From CAYWGR01 sp964458015 (GTDB lineage: Bacteria; Planctomycetota; Planctomycetia; Pirellulales; Thermoguttaceae), in contig CAYWGR010000053.1 in NCBI GenBank assembly GCA_964458015.1, positions 1 to 31,238 of the forward strand: DNA of 31,238 nt. The letters run 5' to 3'. The position numbers were made by a program, and so were the translations under genes. Of the stretch, positions 22,589 through 31,183 are shown piece after piece. The stretch's first letter is position 1, and the number at the start of each line of letters is the position of its first letter. The notes below the pieces were generated by a model, which searched no databases, was not told the DNA's origin, and worked only from the letters and a program-made list of their open reading frames with translations.

Positions 22589-23827
22589 ATGGGGAATCAA
22601 ATCAAACAAAATGGATTGTGCAAACATCGAGTCGCCATGCCGGCGACCGCCCAGCGTTTGCGCATTCCATTATTCTCTCAATCCCCCCCTCTCCCCTTTT
22701 TCCTTTCCTCTCTCCTCTCTCCCCTCTCCCCTCTCCCCTCTACCCTCTACCCTCTCCTCTCTCTTGCGCTCCTTCTCCTGGCCGGTTGTTCGCGTGATAT
22801 CGAAACGATCTACGGCCAGCGGGAGGGCTCAGAAGCTTCGACCAGCGTCAATGGCACGGCGGTTTTGGCCGACATGTTCACCCTGGCGGGCCATCGCGTG
22901 TCATCCTGGCAGATGCTTTCGCCGCGACTTCAGCAAAAGGCCGATTGCATCGTCTGGTTTCCGAACGATTTCGAGCCGCCTAGCAAAGAGGTATGCCAAT
23001 GGCTGGAAGATTGGCTTTCGGAAAAGCCCGACCGAACGCTGATTTATGTAGGCCGCGATTTCAACGCCGCCCCTTGGTATTGGGAGCATGTCTTGCCCGA
23101 CGCACCGCCGGAACAGCGCGAACTGATCCGCCAGCGTTTGGCCGACGCCAAGGATTCCAACAATAGAGCACGGAAAAACGACATCAAAACCAAACGCATC
23201 GACTGGTTCACTCTCGACCGCACGCGCTCCTCGAAAAAAGTGAAATCGCTACAAGGGGATCCCTCCTGGCTGGAGGATATCGACGCTTCGCATGCTGACA
23301 TCGAGCTGAACGACCGTCTGCAACCTTCAGACAATGCCGAGGTATTGCTCCGTTCGGGCGACGACATGCTGGTAAGCCGAGAGCTTTGGAACGATAGTCG
23401 TTTAATCGTCGTTGCGAACGGTTCTTTCCTCTTGAATCTGCCGCTGGTAAACCACGAGCATCGCAAACTGGCGGGCAAGCTGATTGCCGAGATCGGCGAG
23501 CCGGCCAAGAATGTGGTTTTTTTGGAGAGTTACCCCGGCGGTCCGTCCATTCGCGGCAAAGATCCGGAAGCTTCGATGCCTACCGGGCTTGAAATGTTCA
23601 ATATCTGGCCGACCAACTGGATTCTCATGCACTTGGCCATGATCGGCGTTCTATTTTGTTTCATGCGTTGGCCGATTTTCGGGCGTCCCAGGCCGAGCGA
23701 GCCGATCGGCGCATCGGATTTCGGTCGCCATGTCGAGGCGTTGGCCCTGTTGTTGAAACGATCGGGCGACCGGAATTATGCCCGATCCAAAATGCTTCAA
23801 TATCGTAAAAAAAGCGAGCAAGAATAA
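22589..23827 (+). CDS. DUF4350-type lipoprotein
   Basis: 412 residues from ATG 22589; ATG 22637 (Met17) is an equally possible start. A hydrophobic stretch 33-63 ends in the lipobox LLAGC with Cys67, so a lipoprotein is predicted. The soluble part carries DUF4350-like blocks (GTAVLADMFTLAGHRVSSW, WFPNDFEPP, LIYVGRDFNAAPWYW, LIVVANGSFLLNLPL), and a second membrane helix lies at about 343-360, followed by a cytoplasmic tail (FGRHVEALALLLKRSGD). Oddity: residues about 35-60 are encoded by a CTCTCCC-type heptad array, so the signal-peptide core is repeat-derived. The stop overlaps the MoxR start by one base. Confidence 0.85.
   Translation: MGNQIKQNGLCKHRVAMPATAQRLRIPLFSQSPPLPFFLSSLLSPLSPLPSTLYPLLSLALLLLAGCSRDIETIYGQREGSEASTSVNGTAVLADMFTLAGHRVSSWQMLSPRLQQKADCIVWFPNDFEPPSKEVCQWLEDWLSEKPDRTLIYVGRDFNAAPWYWEHVLPDAPPEQRELIRQRLADAKDSNNRARKNDIKTKRIDWFTLDRTRSSKKVKSLQGDPSWLEDIDASHADIELNDRLQPSDNAEVLLRSGDDMLVSRELWNDSRLIVVANGSFLLNLPLVNHEHRKLAGKLIAEIGEPAKNVVFLESYPGGPSIRGKDPEASMPTGLEMFNIWPTNWILMHLAMIGVLFCFMRWPIFGRPRPSEPIGASDFGRHVEALALLLKRSGDRNYARSKMLQYRKKSEQE
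22717..22758. repeat. Heptad repeat array F (CTCTMCC) inside the signal-peptide coding region
   Basis: Three CTCTCCC, two CTCTACC, one CTCTCCT, embedded in a longer pyrimidine tract (about 22673-22765). A seven-base unit is not a multiple of three, so gain or loss of one unit would shift the reading frame of the lipoprotein. Confidence 0.88.
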
Positions 23828-24771
23828 TGATCAAAGACCTTTTCGACCGTGTTACCGCCGAAATCAGCAAAATATACGTCGGCCAAGACGAGTTGGTCCT
23901 CGGCACGCTCACGGCGCTGTTTTCCAACGGCCATGTGCTGATCGAAAGCGTCCCGGGCCTGGGCAAAACGATTTTCGTGCGCACCTTGGGCCGGGTGTTG
24001 GGATGCCGGTTCGGCCGCATCCAATTTACGGCCGACCTGATGCCCTCGGACATTACCGGCGCACCGATTTTCGATATGAAGACGCAGGAATTCCGATTCC
24101 GCCCCGGTCCGGTGTTCACGCAACTGTTGCTGGCCGACGAAATCAACCGTTCGCCCGCTAAAACCCACGCCGCGCTGTTGGAAATCATGCAGGAGCGCCG
24201 CGTGACGATCGACGGCGTCAGCCACAAGATCGAGCGGCCGTTTCTGGTGATGGCCACGCAAAACCCCATCGAGTCGGAAGGCACCTACAACCTGCCCGAG
24301 GCCCAGCTCGACCGCTTCATGTTCAAGCTGGTGATCGATTATCCCAGTGCCGAAGAAGAGGCCAAGGTCTTGGAACTGCACAGCGCCCAGATCGAGCTAG
24401 ACCGGCGGCTTGAAGAATTGCAAACGATCACCAGTCCGGCGGAAATCGTCGAGGCGACGCAGCGCAGCGGCCAGGTGCTGATTGATCCGAAACTGTCGGG
24501 CTACATCAATGCTCTGGTGCGTCAGACACGCGGCTGGCCGCAATTCCACTTGGGAGCATCGCCCCGCGCGGGCATTGCGCTGATGCAAGGCGCTCGCACC
24601 TTGGCGGCCTTTCGCGGACGCGATTTCGCCGTGCCCGACGATGTCGTCGAGTTGGCATTGCCGGTGTTGCGGCATCGTGTGATTCTTTCGGCCGAGGCCG
24701 AAGTGGAAGGCCACTCGGTCGATGATTTACTGCGTGAAGTGATTCGTTCGGTGGAGGTGCCCCGGCTGTGA
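23827..24771 (+). CDS. MoxR-type AAA+ ATPase
   Basis: 314 residues; cytoplasmic AAA+ chaperone thought to mature or remodel partners through the adjacent DUF58/vWA protein. Walker A VPGLGKT at 42-48; Walker B LLLADEIN at 100-107; sensor 1 Asn146 in MATQNPIE; EGTYNLPEAQLDRFMFKL about 151-168; C-terminal helical lid with sensor 2 in ASPRAG (about 245-250). Usual length. Start ATG 23827 overlaps the upstream stop (TAATG), and its stop overlaps the DUF58 start (GTGA). Confidence 0.96.
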   Translation: MIKDLFDRVTAEISKIYVGQDELVLGTLTALFSNGHVLIESVPGLGKTIFVRTLGRVLGCRFGRIQFTADLMPSDITGAPIFDMKTQEFRFRPGPVFTQLLLADEINRSPAKTHAALLEIMQERRVTIDGVSHKIERPFLVMATQNPIESEGTYNLPEAQLDRFMFKLVIDYPSAEEEAKVLELHSAQIELDRRLEELQTITSPAEIVEATQRSGQVLIDPKLSGYINALVRQTRGWPQFHLGASPRAGIALMQGARTLAAFRGRDFAVPDDVVELALPVLRHRVILSAEAEVEGHSVDDLLREVIRSVEVPRL

Positions 24772-26156
24772 CCCCGCTGGCCTTGGTACTGCTGAAGCTT
24801 TCGGCCGTCGCGATGCCGCTTATGGCGTTGGGCTGGGCGCTGCGCGTGTATCCGCAGAAGCGGCTGGTTCTGGCAGCGCTCGTGCCGACTTTGGCGGCCG
24901 CATTTGTTGCGATGGAACCGGTGGTTGTCTGGCTCGTCATCTTCCTCGACGCCGTGCTGATCCTGCTGGCCCTGGGCGATCTGCTGACCATTCCACGGCA
25001 AACATCGATGTCGGTCGAACGTCATACCGGTCGCATCGCTTCCTTGGGGAAAGTCCACTCGATCTCGTTGGCGGTGTCGAATCATTCTTCACGCGGCTTT
25101 AAGGTTTTGATTCGCGACGGCGTGCCGCACGAATTGAACCCGCAGCCTGACGAGTTTGCGGCATCGCTGTTCCCGCGAAGTCGTGCCCTGCTGCATTACG
25201 AGCTTCGGCCCGGACGACGCGGCGCCTTTACGCTCGATAAGGTCTACGTCCGCGCGGTCAGCCGGCTCGGCTTCTGGAGCCGTTTGTTGGAATATCCGGT
25301 CGCAACGACGATTCATATCTATCCCGATATGCAGCAGCTTTCGCAATATGCGATCCTTGCCCGCACCAACCGGTTGAGCCTGATGGGCGTGCGGCGCACC
25401 CGGCGCATCGGCCAAGATCACGACTTCGAGCGGCTTCGCGATTACACCCTGGATGATAATTATAAGCATATCGATTGGCGGGCGACTGCGCGGCGGAGAA
25501 AGCTGACGGTCAAGGATTTTCAGACCAGCCAAAGCCAACGCATTATTTTTCTGATGGATTGCGGCCGGATGATGACCAACGAGTCGGTCGGCCTAAGCCT
25601 GCTGGATCATGCGTTGAACGCCATGCTCATGCTCGGTTACGTGGCGTTGCGTCAAGGCGACAGCGTCGGCATGGTCGCTTTTTCGGACGAGATTCATAGT
25701 TTCGTGCCGCCCCAGGCCGGCATGAACCAAATGAACCGTCTGCTGCACGCCTCGTTCGACCGGTTCCCCCGGCTTGTCGAATCGCGTTACGACATGGCCT
25801 TCCGCTATCTGGCCACGCATAGCCGCAAGCGGTCGCTCGTGGTGCTAGTGACAAACGTGATCGATCAGGTCAACGCGAATCAAATCGAACGCTATCTGAC
25901 CAATCTCGTCGGTCGCCATCTGCCGCTGGGCGTTATGTTGCGCGACCATCGCTTGTTCGACGCCGTCGCGACGGATCAGCCGGCGGGCGAGCGGCTTTGG
26001 CGGGCGGCCGCCGCGGCCGACGTGCTGGAATGGCGTCAACAGTCGCTCATCGACTTGCGCAGAAAAGGCGTGCTGGCAATCGACGTCTTTCCCGAAGACA
26101 TGACCGCTCCCTTGGTGAACCGCTATCTCGAAATCAAAGCGAGGCACCTGCTATAA
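24768..26156 (+). CDS. DUF58 domain protein (vWA-like), MoxR partner
   Basis: 462 residues from GTG 24768. Two membrane helices about 5-25 and 32-71, a beta-rich region with immunoglobulin-like character (92-170), then the DUF58 motif at 219-250 (DFERLRDYTLDDNYKHIDWR and the following basic segment ATARRRKLTVKDF). The metal-site strand of the vWA fold is FLMDCGRMM at 261-269, where the DxSxS motif is altered to D-x-G-x-M, so metal binding may be weak. Later vWA blocks continue to residue 462. Last gene of the RDD-to-DUF58 operon. Confidence 0.93.
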   Translation: MTPLALVLLKLSAVAMPLMALGWALRVYPQKRLVLAALVPTLAAAFVAMEPVVVWLVIFLDAVLILLALGDLLTIPRQTSMSVERHTGRIASLGKVHSISLAVSNHSSRGFKVLIRDGVPHELNPQPDEFAASLFPRSRALLHYELRPGRRGAFTLDKVYVRAVSRLGFWSRLLEYPVATTIHIYPDMQQLSQYAILARTNRLSLMGVRRTRRIGQDHDFERLRDYTLDDNYKHIDWRATARRRKLTVKDFQTSQSQRIIFLMDCGRMMTNESVGLSLLDHALNAMLMLGYVALRQGDSVGMVAFSDEIHSFVPPQAGMNQMNRLLHASFDRFPRLVESRYDMAFRYLATHSRKRSLVVLVTNVIDQVNANQIERYLTNLVGRHLPLGVMLRDHRLFDAVATDQPAGERLWRAAAAADVLEWRQQSLIDLRRKGVLAIDVFPEDMTAPLVNRYLEIKARHLL

Positions 26157-26252
26157 AGCGGCTGGTTTTCTTGCAGAAATTGCGGGCTATATTTTCATAG
26201 CCATTCTAATGGCACACCGGCGGAATCAAACATGCTTGGACGAGGTCATGTT

Positions 26253-26882
26253 ATGAGCAACAAACATAAAACAGGCGAGTTCCTCGACAAATCCGCTTCA
26301 CCGACAGTTCCTGCTTCCAACCGACCGCAAATCGTAAGACGCCGGAAATGGATCTTGGAGCTCACCGTCGCTGGAATTGTTTTGGGATTACTTCTACCGC
26401 TGTTCCCGGCGGTTGCGTCGCAGAAAAAAGACGCGGAGTATGCGGTTTATCTTTCGCCTGGACGAGATTCCAATATCCCGTGGAATGGCTATCACGTTTC
26501 TGTCACCGGCTTCAGCAAAGCGAACGCTCCTCACGAGAAAAACATGAAGGCGATGACCGAGGCTTGGCATGGCATATTCAAGAAAACGCCCTACCATTTC
26601 AGTAAACCAACCGATAAGAGCAAAAAGTACCGATTCCGCGATCCAACGCCCAAGGACGGCTGGCGCGTCGACTTCAAGAGTGATGCGCTGGATGAGTTGG
26701 AGCGGTTTCTGGAAAAAAAAGGCTTTGATCGCGTGGGCTCAACGCGACACAAACCCTATTGGCACATCAGTCTCTACGGCAAATCGGAACACGACGCCAA
26801 AAAGAAATTCAGCGAGCTTGCCGAAAGGGAATGGCATCTCTGGTTAGTTGAAAAAGACGGCGCGTGGAAGAAAATCAAGTGA
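26253..26882 (+). CDS. Exported or membrane-anchored protein with two HxS motifs (2H phosphoesterase-like)
   Basis: 209 residues from ATG 26253, chosen for GAGG at 26242-26245; an in-frame ATG at 26232 is less well placed. A basic, polar N-terminus precedes a hydrophobic segment 33-56 (signal anchor or signal peptide ending PAVAS). The rest contains YHVSVTGF with His81-x-Ser83 and YWHISLYG with His171-x-Ser173, each flanked by hydrophobic residues and 90 residues apart. Paired H-x-S/T strands of this kind define the 2H phosphoesterase superfamily (LigT, CPDase, AKAP7-like), which hydrolyse cyclic 2',3' or related phosphodiesters. I recognise no closer family. An extra-cytoplasmic location would be unusual for that fold. 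Stands alone between the DUF58 gene and the convergent coaX gene. Confidence 0.65.
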   Translation: MSNKHKTGEFLDKSASPTVPASNRPQIVRRRKWILELTVAGIVLGLLLPLFPAVASQKKDAEYAVYLSPGRDSNIPWNGYHVSVTGFSKANAPHEKNMKAMTEAWHGIFKKTPYHFSKPTDKSKKYRFRDPTPKDGWRVDFKSDALDELERFLEKKGFDRVGSTRHKPYWHISLYGKSEHDAKKKFSELAEREWHLWLVEKDGAWKKIK

Positions 26883-26914
26883 GCCGCTGAGCCGTTGATT
26901 GCGGCAGGAAACGA

Positions 26915-27712
26915 TTACGACATCTTTTCAGTTGCCGCAAGGGCGATGCCCGCCAAGGTAAGATTGGGCACGTATCGAGCATCCGAGCCGAGCAATGCGG
27001 CGACACTTTGGCCCGCGCCACCGGTCAAAAACACTTGCGGACGCCAGATGCTGTCGTTCGCGTCTTTCGGCAACTGTTCGATCAACTGGCGGATCGCGCC
27101 CACCGCACCCCAGAAGAGCCCCGACTCCATTGCCGGCACGGTCGCCTTGCCCAACGCCGACGGAGGCGAGGTCAATTCGGAAAGATCGACCAGCGGCAAC
27201 AGGTCGGTGAACTCGTGCAATGCGCGGGCTCCCATGGCGATGCCCGGTAAAATGGCGCCGCCCAAAAAAACTCCCTCCGACGATACGAAATCGACGGTAA
27301 TGGCCGAGCCCACATCGACAACCACCGCCGGGCTGCCTGCCGGACGCAGCCGATTGACGGCCACGGCATCGACAAGCCGGTCGATGCCGACCATATCGGG
27401 CCGCTCCAAGCCGATTTCAAGCGACAAATCGCCCGAGGCTAACAGCGTAATGCGGTCTTCCGGGCGATGCTGTTCGAGCCAGTCGATCAGATGCGTGGCC
27501 GCCGGTCGATTGACGCTGGCGATTTGCCACGCGCACGTTTTTTCAGCTTCCGCTCCTAGCCACGCCGCTATGGCGCCCATCTCCGGCGCATCGCCTTGCA
27601 GCGACAACGTTCTTACCGGCTCGGGCAATCCTTCCGTGCCATTGCCGACAAACAGCCCCAGTTTGATCCGGGCATTGCCGACATCAACAGCGATGAGCGA
27701 TGGATGCAACAT
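26915..27712 (-). CDS. coaX: Type III pantothenate kinase
   Basis: First step of coenzyme A synthesis: ATP-dependent phosphorylation of pantothenate in the cytoplasm. 265 residues, usual length. ASKHA fold: phosphate-1 loop AVDVGNARIKLGLF from 8 with Asp10; GIDRLVDAVAVNR at 109-121; VVDVGSAITVDFVS at 131-144 with Asp133; FLGGAILPG at 149-157; adenosine motif LTGGAGQ at 229-235. Starts nine bases after the obg stop on the same strand, so obg-coaX is probably one transcript. Convergent with the 2H-like gene. Confidence 0.95.
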   Translation of the reverse strand: MLHPSLIAVDVGNARIKLGLFVGNGTEGLPEPVRTLSLQGDAPEMGAIAAWLGAEAEKTCAWQIASVNRPAATHLIDWLEQHRPEDRITLLASGDLSLEIGLERPDMVGIDRLVDAVAVNRLRPAGSPAVVVDVGSAITVDFVSSEGVFLGGAILPGIAMGARALHEFTDLLPLVDLSELTSPPSALGKATVPAMESGLFWGAVGAIRQLIEQLPKDANDSIWRPQVFLTGGAGQSVAALLGSDARYVPNLTLAGIALAATEKMS

Positions 27713-27721
27713 GGGATCAAA

Positions 27722-28723
27722 CTACCAATCCGGCGGCGCCCCTTGAAGCGTTTGGGCAATGCGGCCGACCAGCTCGTTGAGCCCTTGTCCCGTGACGGCC
27801 GAGATCAAAAATACTTCGCCGCCGGTCAGTTCGGCAAGCTGCTTTTGCACTTCTCGACCGCTGGGCAAGTCGGCCTTCGTGACCGCCACGATTTCCGGCC
27901 GGCGGCCCAACTCGGCGTCGTATTGTTCCAACTCGGCGCGAATTGCGCGATAGTTGGCCAACGGCTCGGTCCCGTCGGTCGGTTCCGGCTCGACGAGATG
28001 CACTAAAATGCCGGCTCGCTCGATATGCCGTAAAAATTCGTGCCCTAGGCCGATGCCTTGATGGGCGCCTTCGATCAAGCCGGGGATGTCGGCCATGATG
28101 AACGAGCGGTCGAAATCGATCTGAACCCGTCCCAAGTTCGGATGCTTGGTGGTAAAGGGATACGGTGCGATTTCCGGCCGCGCGCGCGAAAGCCGGCTTA
28201 GCAATGTGCTCTTGCCGGCGTTTGGCTTGCCGACCAATCCGACGTCGGCGATCACCTTCAGCTCAAGCCGCAACATGCGCGCCTCGCCGGGCTCGCCGGG
28301 CGTGCCCTGACGCGGCGCGCGATTCGTGGCCGACTTGAATCGAACGTTGCCTTTGCCCCCTTTGCCGCCTTGGGCCACAACCACTTGTTCGCCGGCCTTT
28401 GCAAGATCCTTGAGAATGTGACCATGCTTGGCGTCGAAAATCACCGTGCCGGGCGGGACGGGAATCACAATGTCTTCGGCCGAACGACCGTGGCAATTGG
28501 CGCTGCCGCCCGGTTGGCCACAAGGGGCATTCCATCGGCTGCGATGGGTCAACGGGGCCAGACTGTCGGCGTCTTCCTTGGCCACCATGATGACGCTGCC
28601 GCCATCGCCGCCGTCGCCGCCGTCGGGCCCGCCGCGCGGTATGTATTTTTCCCGGCGGAAGCTGATGCAGCCGTCGCCCCCCTTGCCCGCCTCGACATAT
28701 ATTTCCACTTCGTCAATAAACAT
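27722..28723 (-). CDS. obgE: Obg/CgtA GTPase
   Basis: Essential ribosome-assembly GTPase (50S maturation, stress signalling), 333 residues. N-terminal glycine-rich Obg domain 1-158 (GGPDGGDGGDGGSV, GKGGKGNVRF); G1 GLVGKPNAGKS at 162-172; G3 DIPG at 212-215; G4 TKAD at 282-285 (the usual form is NKxD); G5 SAV at 308-310. The protein stops soon after the G domain, with no C-terminal OCT domain. The rplU-rpmA genes that commonly precede obg are absent upstream; coaX follows instead. Confidence 0.96.
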   Translation of the reverse strand: MFIDEVEIYVEAGKGGDGCISFRREKYIPRGGPDGGDGGDGGSVIMVAKEDADSLAPLTHRSRWNAPCGQPGGSANCHGRSAEDIVIPVPPGTVIFDAKHGHILKDLAKAGEQVVVAQGGKGGKGNVRFKSATNRAPRQGTPGEPGEARMLRLELKVIADVGLVGKPNAGKSTLLSRLSRARPEIAPYPFTTKHPNLGRVQIDFDRSFIMADIPGLIEGAHQGIGLGHEFLRHIERAGILVHLVEPEPTDGTEPLANYRAIRAELEQYDAELGRRPEIVAVTKADLPSGREVQKQLAELTGGEVFLISAVTGQGLNELVGRIAQTLQGAPPDW

Positions 28724-29026
28724 AAACCCTGCTATCGCTTATCATCCCATCAATATCGGAAACCTATTAAGTGTACCGATTAACCCGAGCGGTGGGAATA
28801 TGCTCGGCGACTATTGTGTCCTACATAGCTAATGAACCGTTCCGCGGCCAACGAGGCTAGCAAACTTGGCTGGAACAGCCATGTTTGCGGTTGAATTTAG
28901 AACATTGGCAATGTCGGCACCAATAAGTCTATTTTCGCATTTTCCAAACCGCAAGGTAGAATTGTGAACGGCCTTGCCAGAGGGGTCAATCCCCCCCATT
29001 CAATTCCTCGAACAAAGGGCCCCATC
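28724..29026. promoter_or_regulatory. Divergent spacer between obg and ald with a strong hairpin at 28860-28888
   Basis: 303 bases without a gene. GCAAACTTGGCTG (28860-28872), loop GAA, CAGCCATGTTTGC (28876-28888): 12 of 13 pairs with a three-base loop. It could be an operator for one of the two divergent genes or the end of a short transcript. No clear consensus promoter seen. Confidence 0.45.
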
Positions 29027-30164
29027 ATGATCGTCGGCATCCCCAAGGAAATTAAACGCGACGAATACCGCGTGGGCATTTTGCCCGTCGGCGTCGAAGA
29101 ATTGGTCCATGCGGGGCATCAAGTTCTGCTCCAAGCCGATGCAGGCGTCGGCTCCGGCTTGACCGATGCCGACTACGTCGAACATGGTGCAATCATCATC
29201 GCCGAGGCCGCCGAAATTTACGCTCGGGCCGAACTCATTGTCAAAGTCAAAGAGCCGCAGCCCGAGGAATGCCTTCTGATGAGGCCGGGCCAAATCATGT
29301 TTGCCTACTTCCACTTTGCAGCCGATCGCACGCTGATCGAGTCGGTGCTTAAGTCGGGCGCCACGGCCGTCGCCTACGAGACGCTCAGCGATCATCACGG
29401 ACGGCTGCCGCTTCTGACGCCCATGAGCGAGGTGGCCGGCCGGATGAGCATTCAAGAGGGAGCGAAATATCTCGAACGTCCGCGCGGCGGGCGCGGCATC
29501 CTTTTAGGCGGCGTGCCCGGCGTCGAACGGGCGCATGTTGTGATACTCGGCGGAGGCGTCGTCGGCTCGAACGCGGCCAAGATCGCCGCCGGCTTCAACG
29601 CCCATGTAACGGTCTTGGATATCGATATCGAACGGCTGCGCTACCTCGACGACATCATGCCGGCCAATGTCGAAGTGCTTTTCAGCGACCGGCACACAAT
29701 CTTGGGCAAACTGCCGAGTGCCGACTTGGTGATCGGCGCCGTGTTGGTGCCCGGCGCCCGCGCGCCGCGATTGATCGAACGCGAGGATCTGCAATTGATG
29801 AAGCCGGGCAGCGTCATTGTGGATGTCGCCATCGACCAGGGGGGAAACTTTNNNNNNNNNNGACCAGGGTGGTTGTACGGCGACCAGCCGCCCCACGACC
29901 CACACCGATCCCGTTTACGCGGTTGACAATGTGTTGCACTACTGCGTAGCCAACATTCCGGGAGCCGTGGGACGCACCAGCACGTTCGCCTTGTGCAATG
30001 CCACGCTTCCATGGACCCTAAAACTTGCGAAGCACGGCGTCGTCGATGCCGCGAAACTTTGGCCGCCCTTGGCCAGGGCCATCAACGTCTACCAAGGCAA
30101 AGTAACCAACCGCATGGTCGCCGAAGCCTTTGGGATGCCGTACAGTTCGAGGTTTGAGCAGTAA
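29027..30164 (+). CDS. ald: Alanine dehydrogenase (intact gene split by an assembly artefact)
   Basis: NAD-dependent interconversion of alanine and pyruvate plus ammonia. Catalytic-site residues: Arg15, Lys75 (KVKEP), His96 (YFHFAAD); Rossmann loop LGGGVVG at 174-180 with acidic Asp198; Asp270 in VDVAIDQGG. The reading frame breaks at the ten N (29852-29861). The base run GACCAGGG stands on both sides of the gap, and DQGG, which must occur once, is encoded twice. Joining at that overlap restores DQGGCTATSRPTTHTDPVYA and gives 369 residues, the normal family length. About ten bases at the left edge (GGAAACTTT) are then contig-end error. Start ATG 29027. Confidence 0.93.
29852..29861. other. 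Assembly gap (10 N) in ald, overlapping contig ends
   Basis: GACCAGGG occurs directly before the deviant left edge (29834-29841) and directly after the gap (29862-29869). The two contigs overlap, so the real gap is negative. Confidence 0.9.
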
Positions 30165-30171
30165 CGAGTTG

Positions 30172-30195
30172 GGAGCGACCTTCAAGGATCGCTTC
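30172..30195. terminator. Hairpin between convergent ald and uppP
   Basis: GGAGCGACCTT and AAGGATCGCTTCC pair with one G-U and one mismatch, starting eight bases after the ald stop. There is no T-run, so terminator status is uncertain. Confidence 0.4.
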
Positions 30196-30243
30196 CATCT
30201 TGGATCGGAAACCCCGAGAACATGCCTCGAAGCCGGTTCGACG

Positions 30244-31074
30244 CTATTTCATGATCCAGGCCGATCCAAATTTGAGCCAAAGGACAAGCACCGTAGCGGC
30301 CAGCGCCAAGCGATACCAGCCGAACGGGACCAGTGTGTGGCGGCTCAGGAGCCGGATGAAAAACTTGACGGCCAGCCATGCGAAAATGAACGAGACGACG
30401 AAGCCAACCGCCAGCATGGTGAAATGCGCCCCCTGGAAAAGCTCTCGCTTCTTGTAGGCTTCATAGCACGTTGCGGCAACCATGATCGGCACCGCGGCAA
30501 AGAAAGAATACTCGGTCGCCGTTTTTCGTTCGACGCCCACCATCATGCCGCCTAAAATCGTCGAGGCAGATCGCGACATGCCCGGCCAAAGCGAAAAACA
30601 CTGAAACAGCCCGATGGATAACGCCTCGCGCCATGTCAGCGAATCGACGCCTTCGATTTTCGTGCGCGGACGATAGTGTTCGACGGCCAGAATCCAAAGG
30701 GCCCCAACGGCCAACGCCATGGTAACCGTTAAAGGGTTGAATAACTTTTCATGAATGATCTTATGCGTCAACAATGCCAAGATCGAGGCCGGAATCGACG
30801 TAATCACCAAAAGTCCGATGCCGCGAAAACCGGTCAGCCCCTTGTTATCGTTGAAGCGAAGCAGGCCCGTAAAACGGTGCGGATAAGCTGCCACGACGGC
30901 CAGAATCGCCCCGAGCTGGATAACGATATCAAAGGCGTCGGCCATGTCTTTGCCGACGAGCTTATTGAAGCCCGAAAAATGGCCTGCCAGGATCAAATGT
31001 CCCGTGGACGAGATCGGCAGGAACTCGGTGATGCCTTCCACGATGCCCATCAGGGCTGCAAGAAGGTTTTCCAT
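30244..31074 (-). CDS. uppP: Undecaprenyl-diphosphatase (UppP/BacA)
   Basis: Integral membrane enzyme that recycles undecaprenyl pyrophosphate for peptidoglycan and other envelope polymers; excess gives bacitracin resistance. 276 residues, usual length, about seven to eight hydrophobic segments. Catalytic region 1: EGITEFLPISSTGHLIL at 13-29 with Glu17 and the SSTGH loop; region 2: WPGMSRSAST at 163-172 with Arg168. Start ATG 31074. Convergent with ald; the upstream region continues towards the repeat at 31184. Confidence 0.96.
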   Translation of the reverse strand: MENLLAALMGIVEGITEFLPISSTGHLILAGHFSGFNKLVGKDMADAFDIVIQLGAILAVVAAYPHRFTGLLRFNDNKGLTGFRGIGLLVITSIPASILALLTHKIIHEKLFNPLTVTMALAVGALWILAVEHYRPRTKIEGVDSLTWREALSIGLFQCFSLWPGMSRSASTILGGMMVGVERKTATEYSFFAAVPIMVAATCYEAYKKRELFQGAHFTMLAVGFVVSFIFAWLAVKFFIRLLSRHTLVPFGWYRLALAATVLVLWLKFGSAWIMK

Positions 31075-31183
31075 AGTATATTATATCCCCAGGTAGATCC
31101 CCGACTGTAAAGTTGTTACTGTAGCAAGCCGGGGAGACAATCACAATGGAGGGGGCATACTCTCCAGGGCCGATCCGTTTTCG

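Noticed and set aside
22551..23042. 163-codon alternative frame across the pyrimidine tract
   Set aside because: Lacks lipobox and homology; the overlapping frame continues into a full DUF4350-type protein.
29852..29861. True frameshift or disruption of ald
   Set aside because: The duplicated GACCAGGG at the gap edges explains the break as an assembly artefact.
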